Numbered from the stretch's first letter, positions 1 to 5,489 are shown. The stretch: DNA of 5,489 nucleotides from Prevotellaceae bacterium (GCA_031273285.1 JAISSE010000074.1:1-5489), one strand, 5' to 3'. The notes: generated by a model from the sequence alone, not told the origin. Translations and numbers: made by a program.

Positions 1-40
1 CGATAACACAGCGATATGGCACAAAAAATGATTCGCAGAG

Positions 41-71
41 TTCGTCGGTTTCCAAATTTTTATTACCTTTG
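41..71 (+). promoter_or_regulatory. Bacteroidetes-type promoter of the four-gene murA operon
   Basis: TACCTTTG at 64-71 matches the Bacteroidetes -7 consensus TAnnTTTG exactly. Nineteen bases upstream, TTCG at 41-44 matches three of four positions of the -33 element TTTG. Transcription should start a few bases after 71, giving a leader of about 40 nt before the ATG at 119. No comparable element was seen in the short gaps between the four genes that follow, so this is probably their main promoter. The call rests on consensus matching only. Confidence 0.65.
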
Positions 72-118
72 CATTCATTTTTGGTATTTAATGAAATTGT
101 TTAACTAAATATATATAG

Positions 119-946
119 ATGGAAAGTCCCAGGGTACTGTTTGTTTGCTCGGAAATTTATCCGTATTTGCCCGAGAGTCCCGTTTCGAACGTATGTCAGC
201 AACTTCCTCCCGCCATTCAGGAGAAAGGCTTTGAGATACGGACGTTTATGCCTCGGTTCGGCAGTGTAAACGAACGCCGCAACCAGTTGCACGAAGTAAT
301 TCGCTTGTCGGGATTGAATTTGATAATCAACGAATCCGACCATCCGCTGATAATCAAGGTTGCATCAATATCTGCCGCAAGAATGCAGATTTATTTTATT
401 GACAATGAGGACTATTTTCTAAGAAGAAATTTATACGCGGACGATGAGGGAGCATGGTTTCCCGACAACGACGAACGTTCGATATTTTTTGTCAGAGGCG
501 TATTGGAAACCGTGCGAAAACTGCGCTGGTCGCCCGACATTATCCACTGCCACGGCTGGTTTTCGTTTATTCTGGCTCTTTATTTGAGGAAATCGTTCAA
601 GGACGACCCTTTATATGCCAATTCCAGAATTATCCTGTCCCTGTATGACGAGCCGACCCCCGTAATCTTCGATGATGATTTCAGGAAGAAAGCCGCAAGC
701 GACGGGGTCAAAAACAAGGATTTGGAAATAATGACCGAACCTTCGTTCGACAATTTTGTAAAGATGTGCATCAATATGTCGGACGGCGTTATTGCGGCGG
801 CGCCCGAATCGAACGAAGAATATATCCGGTATGCAATTGAAAACAAGAAACATGTGCTTGGATATCACTCGCCGGAAGAATATATCGACAAGTATGCGGA
901 TTTTTACAAAACAGTCGCCAAAAGAAGAAAAAAGAAAAAAGAATAA
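119..946 (+). CDS. Orphan GT5 glycogen/starch synthase N-terminal domain protein
   Basis: This 275-residue protein resembles only the N-terminal Rossmann half of GT5 glycogen/starch synthases (Glyco_transf_5). Visible family signatures are the opening VLFVCSEIYPY (residues 6-16), DNDERSIFFVRGVLE (116-130, compare DNAERFAFF in GlgA), PDIIHCHGWFS (139-149, compare PDVVHAHDWH) and SDGVIAAAPE (221-230, compare the ADRVTTVSP region). A true GlgA is about 480 residues. The C-terminal domain is absent here, and the KxGGL glucosyl-nucleotide loop after the first strand is replaced by PESPVSNV (18-25). Glycogen synthase activity is therefore doubtful. Such short GlgA-like proteins are often annotated as glycogen/starch synthase in Bacteroidales. 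The protein ends in a lysine/arginine-rich tail (KRRKKKKE). It is the first gene of the operon, and its ATG lies about 40 nt after the predicted transcription start. The fold call is firm; the function is unknown. Confidence 0.8.
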   Translation: MESPRVLFVCSEIYPYLPESPVSNVCQQLPPAIQEKGFEIRTFMPRFGSVNERRNQLHEVIRLSGLNLIINESDHPLIIKVASISAARMQIYFIDNEDYFLRRNLYADDEGAWFPDNDERSIFFVRGVLETVRKLRWSPDIIHCHGWFSFILALYLRKSFKDDPLYANSRIILSLYDEPTPVIFDDDFRKKAASDGVKNKDLEIMTEPSFDNFVKMCINMSDGVIAAAPESNEEYIRYAIENKKHVLGYHSPEEYIDKYADFYKTVAKRRKKKKE

Positions 947-966
947 CAAATTATATTGTTCGGAAA

Positions 967-1671
967 ATGGAAAATGAACAGAATCTTCCTCCAAAAAGCA
1001 TGAAAGACAATATTGTCGCCATGCTGAAAGAAAAGTCGGCAATCAAACAGCTGGTCTATGACAATACATTCGAAATGTTTTCGATGCTGAAAGATGTATT
1101 GCACGAACTGATAAACGATGTAAACGACGAAATTTTCGACACCGACCGAAGAATCAAACTGGATTACAGAGACCGAGGGAAGTTCGAGGCGGAAGCCAAA
1201 ATTGCCGAAGACATCCTGATTTTCAGTATGCACTCAAATATTTTCGAATTCGACAGAGACCATTCGGTACGGAAAACTTCGTATGTGCAGAAAAACCGCC
1301 TGAACTCGTACTGCGGAATCATAAGCATCTACAATTTCCTCTCCGATTCGTTCAAATATAACAGAATAAACGACTTGGGCTATCTTATCGGACGAATATT
1401 CATCAACCGCGAAAAACATTTTTTTGTGGAAGGCAAACGGCAAATGAACAGCCTCAACAATTTTTCGTCGCAGATTATAAACGAGGAGGAAATCAGGATA
1501 ATACTCGAAAAAGCAATATATTACGCTTTGCATTTCGATTTACTGACGCCGCCGTACGATACGGTCAAAATTGCGACGGTCGAACAGTTGAATGCGAAAA
1601 TAGAAAACGGAAAACTGCAAACAGGCAAACGGCTTGGATTTAGATTTGAAACAGATGATATATTATTATAA
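967..1671 (+). CDS. Conserved hypothetical protein, second gene of murA operon
   Basis: I recognise no characterised family in this 234-residue protein. It looks soluble: no signal peptide, no membrane segment, and many charged residues. The N-terminal part (residues 10-60) is probably helical and acidic. The central region, with FSMHSNIFEFDRDH (86-99), SYCGIISIYNFLSDSFKYNRINDLGYLIGRIFINRE (114-149) and HFFVEGKRQ (151-159), looks like the conserved core, rich in aromatics with His, Asp and Arg residues. The C-terminus contains a Val-Lys-Ile-Ala-Thr-Val-Glu-Gln-Leu strand/helix stretch near 200-208. It starts 20 bp after the preceding stop and ends 14 bp before the next start, so it is almost certainly cotranscribed with murA. 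An ATG at 1021 is a less likely alternative start, because using the one at 967 gives the compact spacing seen through the operon. Its position suggests a housekeeping or envelope-linked role, but that is inference. Confidence 0.8.
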   Translation: MENEQNLPPKSMKDNIVAMLKEKSAIKQLVYDNTFEMFSMLKDVLHELINDVNDEIFDTDRRIKLDYRDRGKFEAEAKIAEDILIFSMHSNIFEFDRDHSVRKTSYVQKNRLNSYCGIISIYNFLSDSFKYNRINDLGYLIGRIFINREKHFFVEGKRQMNSLNNFSSQIINEEEIRIILEKAIYYALHFDLLTPPYDTVKIATVEQLNAKIENGKLQTGKRLGFRFETDDILL

Positions 1672-1685
1672 ATATTTAATTTATT

Positions 1686-2309
1686 ATGGATTATAATACG
1701 CAAAGAAAAAAATTGGCGCTTCCCGAATACGGGCGCTATGTCCACAAAATGGTAGACTGGGTTACCACTATCGAAGACAGGGATGAACGAAACAGGCAAA
1801 TACGTGCCGTGATTGTTGTTATGGGAGGCATGAACCCCCATTTGAGAGACGTGAACGATTTCAAACACAAGCTTTGGGATCATGTGCACCTGATGTCCGA
1901 TTTCAAAATCAACATCGACTCCCCTTTCCCTATTCCCACGAGAGAAAGTTTTAATACTCCGATACATACGATACCGTATGCTTCGGAACCCATAAAAATA
2001 CGGCATTACGGGCGAAATATCCAAATGATGATAAACAGAATTGTTAACGCCGAAGATTCCGAAATAAAGGCAAAATCACTGTTCATGCTTGCCAATCACA
2101 TGAAAAAGTCGTATGTTACGTGGAACAAGGAAACTGTAAGCGACGATATTATTTTCAGGGACATTGAACATCTCTCGGGCGGAAGAATTAAAATTCCCGA
2201 AAACATTAAATTGTCGCCGGCTTATAACTTGAATACAAGCGTTACCACCACCACTGCTTCTTCAAAAAGCAGCGGCAGCAGCGGCAAAAAGTCCAAAAAG
2301 AAAAAATAG
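1686..2309 (+). CDS. DUF4290 family protein upstream of murA
   Basis: This 207-residue protein matches my recollection of DUF4290, a Bacteroidetes-restricted family that is usually encoded just before murA. The N-terminus (MDYNTQRKKLALPEYGRYVHKMV, residues 1-23), the ERNRQIRAVIVVMGGMNPHLRD stretch (34-55), FKHKLWDHVHLMSDF (59-73) and the IRHYGRNIQMMI segment (105-116) look like the conserved core. There is no signal peptide or transmembrane helix, so it is probably cytoplasmic. Residues 184-207 form a low-complexity tail of Thr, Ser, Gly and finally lysines (GKKSKKKK), likely disordered. No catalytic motif is evident. It starts 14 bp after the previous gene and stops 11 bp before murA. The function is unknown; the constant pairing with murA hints at a link to cell-envelope growth, which is inference. 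Confidence 0.85.
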   Translation: MDYNTQRKKLALPEYGRYVHKMVDWVTTIEDRDERNRQIRAVIVVMGGMNPHLRDVNDFKHKLWDHVHLMSDFKINIDSPFPIPTRESFNTPIHTIPYASEPIKIRHYGRNIQMMINRIVNAEDSEIKAKSLFMLANHMKKSYVTWNKETVSDDIIFRDIEHLSGGRIKIPENIKLSPAYNLNTSVTTTTASSKSSGSSGKKSKKKK

Positions 2310-2320
2310 ACGGGCGACAA

Positions 2321-3634
2321 ATGGCAACTTTCGAGGTAAAGGGGGGATTATCTTTGCGTGGAGAAATTGTTCCGCAGGGGGCGAAAAACGAAGCACTGCA
2401 GGTGCTGTGCGCCGTATTGCTTACCGAAGATAAAGTTACCGTCGAAAATGTTCCGGACATTCTGGACGTCAACAGCATGATTGAACTGCTGGCTGAAATG
2501 GGCGTTGCTGTCGAAAAAATATCGAATACCGCATATTCCTTCGAAGCGAAAACGATAAATTTCGAATATCTTCAAACCCCGCAATTTCGAAAAAAAGCAA
2601 CGGGTTTACGAGGTTCCATCATGTTTGTCGGACCGCTGCTGGCGCGTTTCGGAAAAGCATTCGCCCCGAAACCCGGAGGCGACAAGATAGGACGTCGCCG
2701 TCTTGATACTCATTTTATCGGTTTCCAAAATCTCGGGGCGACATTCGAATATGACCCGACCACTCATTTTTACAGGGTCGAAGCTCCGAATCTGAAGGGT
2801 AAATACATGCTGCTTGACGAAGCCTCCGTAACCGGCACGGCAAACATCATCATGGCGGCGGTATTGGCTGAGGGGATTACAACGGTATATAATGCTGCCT
2901 GCGAGCCTTATATACAGCAGTTGTGCAGGATGCTGGTGCGAATGGGGGCAAAAATACAGGGAATAGGCTCCAATTTGCTGACAGTCGAAGGCGTGGAACG
3001 GCTTTCGGGTACCTCTCACAGGATTTTGCCCGATATGATTGAAGTCGGCAGTTTTATCGGAATGGCGGCTATGACCCAAAGCGAAATTACCATCAAGGAT
3101 GTGTCGGTGAATGATTTGGGAATTATTCCGGCTCAATTCAAAAGATTGGGTATCAATCTCGAAATTCGTGGCGACGATATTTTTGTGCCAGTGCAGGAAT
3201 CGTATGAAATAGAGAGTTTTATCGACGGGTCGATAATGACAATCGCCGATGCGCCATGGCCCGGTCTTACTCCCGACCTGCTGAGTGTTTTTCTGGTTGT
3301 AGCCACTCAGGCAAAGGGAAGCGTGCTGATTCATCAGAAAATGTTCGAAAGCAGGCTGTTTTTTGTTGACAAACTGATAGATATGGGCGCGCAGATAATA
3401 CTGTGCGACCCTCACAGAGCCACAGTCATAGGTCATAACAATAAAATAAAACTGAAAGCCACAATCATGACTTCCCCCGATATCCGCGCCGGCGTCGCTC
3501 TGCTGATTGCGGCAATGTCGGCAAAAGGTACAAGCATCATACACAATATCGACCAGATTGACAGAGGATATACCCGAATAGACGAACGTCTCAATGCTTT
3601 GGGCGCGCAAATCAACAGAAAAAACGACGTATGA
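2321..3634 (+). CDS. murA: UDP-N-acetylglucosamine 1-carboxyvinyltransferase (MurA)
   Basis: MurA transfers enolpyruvate from phosphoenolpyruvate to UDP-GlcNAc in the cytoplasm, the first committed step of peptidoglycan synthesis. The 437 residues cover the full two-domain EPSP-synthase-like fold; E. coli MurA has 419. Substrate-site residues are visible: Lys22-Asn23 in PQGAKNEAL, Arg97 in TGLRGSI (E. coli Arg91), Arg126 in the mobile loop (E. coli Arg120), Asp319 in PGLTPD (E. coli Asp305), and Arg415 in DQIDRGY (E. coli Arg397). In the mobile loop, the position of catalytic Cys115 is Asp121 (PKPGGDKIG). An Asp at this position is known from Mycobacterium and Chlamydia enzymes, which stay active but are not alkylated by fosfomycin. 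The gene starts 11 bp after the DUF4290 gene and is the last gene on this strand. In the Bacteroides order I remember, rimM follows murA; here a repeat-bearing gap and convergent genes follow instead. Confidence 0.97.
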   Translation: MATFEVKGGLSLRGEIVPQGAKNEALQVLCAVLLTEDKVTVENVPDILDVNSMIELLAEMGVAVEKISNTAYSFEAKTINFEYLQTPQFRKKATGLRGSIMFVGPLLARFGKAFAPKPGGDKIGRRRLDTHFIGFQNLGATFEYDPTTHFYRVEAPNLKGKYMLLDEASVTGTANIIMAAVLAEGITTVYNAACEPYIQQLCRMLVRMGAKIQGIGSNLLTVEGVERLSGTSHRILPDMIEVGSFIGMAAMTQSEITIKDVSVNDLGIIPAQFKRLGINLEIRGDDIFVPVQESYEIESFIDGSIMTIADAPWPGLTPDLLSVFLVVATQAKGSVLIHQKMFESRLFFVDKLIDMGAQIILCDPHRATVIGHNNKIKLKATIMTSPDIRAGVALLIAAMSAKGTSIIHNIDQIDRGYTRIDERLNALGAQINRKNDV

Positions 3635-3839
3635 TACTGTCCCATATCATTCCGTCAAGCATCCAAAATCCGCTTAAACGGTGATGGATTTCACCCTGTT
3701 TCTGTCGGCTAACGGAAACTTTACCGCCGGGACTAAATTAACCCGAGTCCCGGATAAAAAAAGTAACTGAATCGCTTTACGCCCGCAGGGCATTACTGTC
3801 AATAGAAACGCCCATGACAAACCATGTGATTTTGCCGCT
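3635..3839. other. Gene-free stretch after murA with potential hairpins
   Basis: This is the left part of the 569-bp gap between convergent genes. I see no convincing gene on either strand. It holds a small inverted repeat GGTGA/TCACC at 3680-3695, overlapped by AAATCC/GGATTT (3666-3671 and 3686-3691), and the stronger hairpin at 3727-3753 listed separately. Read on the minus strand, one frame across the stretch has only two stops and looks mildly protein-like, which is discussed in the findings. A decayed gene, a structured RNA or part of a dispersed repeat are all possible. Confidence 0.5.
3727..3753. terminator. Perfect 8-bp-arm hairpin, possible terminator after murA
   Basis: CCGGGACT at 3727-3734 and AGTCCCGG at 3746-3753 are perfect reverse complements around an 11-nt loop. 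The hairpin lies about 95 bp past the murA stop, where the end of the operon transcript is expected. On the + strand it is followed by ATAAAAAAAG, an A-run rather than the U-run of a canonical intrinsic terminator. On the - strand the matching T-run precedes the hairpin instead of following it. Termination is therefore possible but atypical; an RNA-stabilising 3' structure is an alternative. Confidence 0.4.
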
Positions 3840-4176
3840 GAAAAATTATTTCACGTTACTAAACCTTTGGAAGGCGCTCTTAAAAAATTATGGGACGTCA
3901 TTAAAGCCTTGTTGCGGGATCATACAAAATTATGGGACTGCAACAAACCTTTGACACCTGCTCTTAAAGTTTTATGAGACGCTAAAAAAGAAAAAAAATG
4001 TCGTCCGAAAAAATTTATGGAGGTGCAGGAACGCTTTAGTGCAAGGTCATACAAAATTAAGGGGCGCTACTTTCGCTTTAGTGCAACTCCATAATTTTTT
4101 ACGGGGCTGCACCAAAGCTTTAATGCCGTTCCATAATTTTTTCAGGGCGATTTTTGAAGAAAATTATGCCTCCGTT
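3840..4176. repeat. Tandem array of 42-bp degenerate palindromic units
   Basis: Eight consecutive units align at a 42-bp period, with a single 43-bp step between the fourth and fifth. Each has an A/T-rich linker of about 8 bp (AAAAAATT or AATTTTTT) and a 34-bp arm pair. The arm consensus is roughly ATGGGACGGCACTAAAG followed by its reverse complement. Dyad centres fall just before 3865, 3907, 3949, 3991, 4034, 4076, 4118 and 4160. Best-matching copies are AAAAAATTATGGGACGTCAT plus TAAAG at 3882-3906, which equals the reverse complement of 4118-4142 at 23 of 25 positions, and the direct copies 4076-4100 and 4118-4142 (21 of 25). Units 1, 4 and 8 are the most eroded. A ninth centre, CTTTAG at 4202, keeps the phase. 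The array has no Cas neighbours and no unique spacers, so it is not CRISPR. I do not recognise the family. Confidence 0.85.
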
Positions 4177-4203
4177 TCGGAATTTATTTCTTCTTTCTCC
4201 GCT

Positions 4204-4437
4204 TTAGCTTCTCTTTTTACAAAAATAGCGCTTTAATGTCCGCCAGTTGTATACGATATGGAAAGTTCCGGTTGCTGCAAACAGTATTCCCGTGATGCCG
4301 TGAATGATTTTGAAGACATTGTCGGCAAACAGATTCAGCACATCGAATACAGCCGAAACAATCAGCACGATGAATGCGACGAACATCATGACGGAAACCC
4401 TTGCCCGCCTGTTTCCCTTTTTTTCACCTGCCGTCAT
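4204..4437 (-). CDS. Small DUF4405-like two-helix membrane protein
   Basis: This 77-residue protein has a basic N-terminus (GEKKGNRRAR) and two hydrophobic helices, about residues 14-37 and 43-64, then a basic tail (WRTLKRYFCKKRS). The inside-positive charge pattern suggests both ends face the cytoplasm. The second helix carries His46 and His60, fourteen residues apart in HGITGILFAATGTFH. That spacing is known for haem ligands stacked within one helix of cytochrome b proteins. The ending FHIVYNWRTLKRY fits the DUF4405 family. The gene starts inside the ferredoxin gene (14-bp overlap), so translation is probably coupled and the two products likely work together in membrane electron transfer. 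Haem binding is inference. The stop codon lies in a motif that continues the phase of the adjacent 42-bp repeat array. Confidence 0.75.
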   Translation of the reverse strand: MTAGEKKGNRRARVSVMMFVAFIVLIVSAVFDVLNLFADNVFKIIHGITGILFAATGTFHIVYNWRTLKRYFCKKRS

Positions 4438-4672
4438 GTCGCGTCGTGTTTTTCAGGGGGATAAATGCGGCGGCGGAGCAGGTTTTGACGCATTTCAGGC
4501 ATCCGGTACATGCGCCGGAGTTGATTATCAGCGCGTGTTTGTGCCACAGGAAAGAAACTTTCCCGATGACTTTTGAGGGACATGTGTCGATACATGCCCA
4601 GCAAGCCTTGCAGTCGTGCGGATTGAGCAGGACATGCGGAGTGATGATTTTGTCTATTTTTCTGCGTTTCAC
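4424..4672 (-). CDS. Two-cluster 4Fe-4S ferredoxin-type protein
   Basis: This 82-residue cytoplasmic-looking protein has two ferredoxin motifs: Cys21-x2-Cys24-x2-Cys27-x3-Cys31-Pro (CKACWACIDTCP) and Cys55-x2-Cys58-x2-Cys61-x3-Cys65 (CTGCLKCVKTCS). It should bind two 4Fe-4S clusters and carry electrons. The second motif has Ser in place of the usual Pro after its last Cys. The start is a GTG at 4672-4670; no in-frame ATG occurs nearby, and this GTG sits about 20-25 nt after the transcription start predicted from the box at 4702-4709. There is no clear Shine-Dalgarno sequence, as is usual in this phylum. It overlaps the downstream membrane-protein gene by 14 bp, so the two form an operon. The electron donor and acceptor cannot be read from this window. 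Confidence 0.88.
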   Translation of the reverse strand: MKRRKIDKIITPHVLLNPHDCKACWACIDTCPSKVIGKVSFLWHKHALIINSGACTGCLKCVKTCSAAAFIPLKNTTRHDGR

Positions 4673-4701
4673 TGTACGAAAATTTACTTGTTTTAAAAGT
4701 G

Positions 4702-4709
4702 CAAAGTTA
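4702..4709 (-). promoter_or_regulatory. Bacteroidetes -7 box upstream of ferredoxin gene
   Basis: On the minus strand this reads TAACTTTG, an exact match to TAnnTTTG. It lies in the 85-bp gap between the AraC-type regulator gene and the ferredoxin gene, 29 bp before the GTG. A TTTG occurs upstream at 4729-4726, but the spacer is 16 bp rather than the usual 19-21, so the -33 element is weak. A weak core promoter would fit an activator-dependent gene, and the neighbouring AraC-type protein is the obvious candidate. That link is inference. Confidence 0.5.
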
Positions 4710-4757
4710 CGACTGTGCCGGCAATCAAACGCAGGACAAAACGGGACAAGTGTTGGA

Positions 4758-5489
4758 CTATTCGCGATAGCTTTCGCGGAACCGAACGGGCGACATGCCG
4801 CAGACTTTGGTAAACAGCCGTGTGAAGTAGGCGCAATCGTCGTATCCGAGGTGAAAGGCGATTTCCTTTACGCTTTCGTCGGTGTAGAAAAGCAGGCGTT
4901 TGGCTTCGAGCACGGCTTCGTGCTGTATCAGGCTGCCTGTGGTGGAACCTGTTACGTGCTTTACCGCCTTGTTCAGATATTGCGTCGTGATGTGAAGCAT
5001 GTCGGCATACTGCGACGGGTTTTTCCTGTCGGTCAGATTGTCGTGCAGCAGCTGCTTGAAACGGCGCACAATATCCGTCATCCGTTTACCCGACGGGGCG
5101 GGTTGCTTTTGCCGGTACAGTCCGGCGATCATTCCCGCTGCCGCAGTCGCCAGCGAGCGGGCGACCTGTTGCGCCGGTTCCCCGTGCTCCGGCGTCATTT
5201 TTCTGCCCAGAAGCGAGAGGCAGGAATTCAGGTCATTCATCGACTGCTCGTCGAGCGTTACCGTGTTTTCCGAAAACAGCAGCATGTCGAATATTTCTTT
5301 CATCTCGCCGGTAACAAACAGTGTATCCATTCCGAAAAGCCATCCCGAAACGTTTTTCTGTTCCGCGCTGAAATGGATTTGCCCCGGAAGAATGCAGACA
5401 AGCGTTGCTCCGCACAGCCGGTATTCCTTGAAATCGATAAATATACGGCTTTCGCCGCATTCCTGAATACCGAACAGGTAGCAGTTGTG
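4758..5489 (-). CDS. AraC-family transcriptional regulator (5'-truncated by window)
   Basis: The frame is open from the stop at 4758 to the window edge, giving 243 visible residues; the true start lies outside. The Met at 5330 is internal, because the upstream codons continue the domain, including LVCILPGQIHFS followed by GWLFGMDTLF. That region resembles the end of the cupin-like sensor domain of Bacteroidetes AraC regulators. A helical linker follows (about visible residues 68-150), then the two-helix-turn-helix DNA-binding domain. The first motif is around 157-182 (NPSQYADMLHITTQYLNKAV). The second is SVKEIAFHLGY (206-216), with the family signature DDCAYFTRLFTKVCGMSPVRFR (217-238). The ligand is unknown. 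The gene lies directly upstream of, and in the same direction as, the ferredoxin/membrane-protein pair, which makes that pair a plausible target. Confidence 0.92.
   Translation of the reverse strand, partial: HNCYLFGIQECGESRIFIDFKEYRLCGATLVCILPGQIHFSAEQKNVSGWLFGMDTLFVTGEMKEIFDMLLFSENTVTLDEQSMNDLNSCLSLLGRKMTPEHGEPAQQVARSLATAAAGMIAGLYRQKQPAPSGKRMTDIVRRFKQLLHDNLTDRKNPSQYADMLHITTQYLNKAVKHVTGSTTGSLIQHEAVLEAKRLLFYTDESVKEIAFHLGYDDCAYFTRLFTKVCGMSPVRFRESYRE

Noticed and set aside
16..108. Short 30-codon plus-strand frame starting at 16
   Set aside because: It spans the predicted promoter of the operon, has an unremarkable Arg/Tyr/Phe-rich sequence, and no similarity that I recognise.
2606..3610. Long minus-strand open frame opposite murA (334 codons)
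   Set aside because: It is a shadow of murA, with His/Cys/Gln-rich composition typical of antisense reading and no recognisable domain.
3680..3753. Fluoride-riboswitch-like opening (GGTGATGG followed by TTTCACC)
   Set aside because: The downstream conserved half of that motif is missing, and the element lies between convergent genes with no transporter or other target gene after it.
3840..4176. CRISPR array
   Set aside because: The units are continuous palindromes of constant 42-bp period, without unique spacers between identical repeats, and no cas gene is in the window.
4039..4236. A 65-codon plus-strand frame with repeated 14-residue segments (ALVQLHNFLRGCTK, ALMPFHNFF)
   Set aside because: The 14-residue repeat follows from the 42-bp DNA period being a multiple of three. 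There is no promoter or ribosome-binding signal, it covers only the array and the end of the opposite gene, and most units do not stay open.
5233..5460. Alternative minus-strand frame overlapping the AraC regulator start region
   Set aside because: The regulator frame itself is open through this stretch and reads as its sensor domain, so the other frame is a shadow.

Overview
The window looks like a chromosomal segment of a Bacteroidota organism, probably of the order Bacteroidales. The evidence is the TTTG/TAnnTTTG-type promoter at 41-71, the A/T-rich leaders without strong Shine-Dalgarno sequences, a conserved-hypothetical/DUF4290/murA gene row typical of Bacteroidales, and an AraC regulator of the Bacteroidetes style. 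I cannot name the genus from sequence alone.

Left part (1-3634, + strand): one tightly packed transcription unit of four genes, separated by 20, 14 and 11 bp and preceded by one good promoter. In order they are an orphan N-terminal domain of a GT5 glycogen/starch synthase (119-946), a conserved protein of unknown function (967-1671), a DUF4290-type protein (1686-2309), and murA (2321-3634). MurA carries out the first committed step of peptidoglycan synthesis. It has Asp in place of the usual catalytic Cys, which predicts intrinsic fosfomycin resistance. The three upstream genes have no clear biochemical function, but shared transcription ties them to an essential envelope gene.

Middle (3635-4203): a 569-bp gap between convergent genes. 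It holds a perfect 8-bp-arm hairpin (3727-3753) and then the most striking feature of the window, a tandem array of 42-bp units (3840-4176, with a probable ninth unit to 4218). Each unit is a degenerate palindrome of about 34 bp joined by an A/T-rich linker of about 8 bp. The dyad centres recur at 42 bp (once at 43 bp), which is close to four turns of B-DNA. I do not recognise the element.

Right part (4204-5489, - strand): a small redox operon plus a regulator. A two-cluster 4Fe-4S ferredoxin (4424-4672, GTG start) overlaps by 14 bp a two-helix DUF4405-like membrane protein (4204-4437) that has two histidines 14 residues apart in one helix. Upstream in the same direction is an AraC-family regulator (4758-5489). 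Its reading frame stays open to the window edge, so it is 5'-truncated here. A Bacteroidetes -7-type box lies between the regulator and the ferredoxin, so the redox pair probably has its own promoter. Control by the neighbouring regulator is plausible but not shown.
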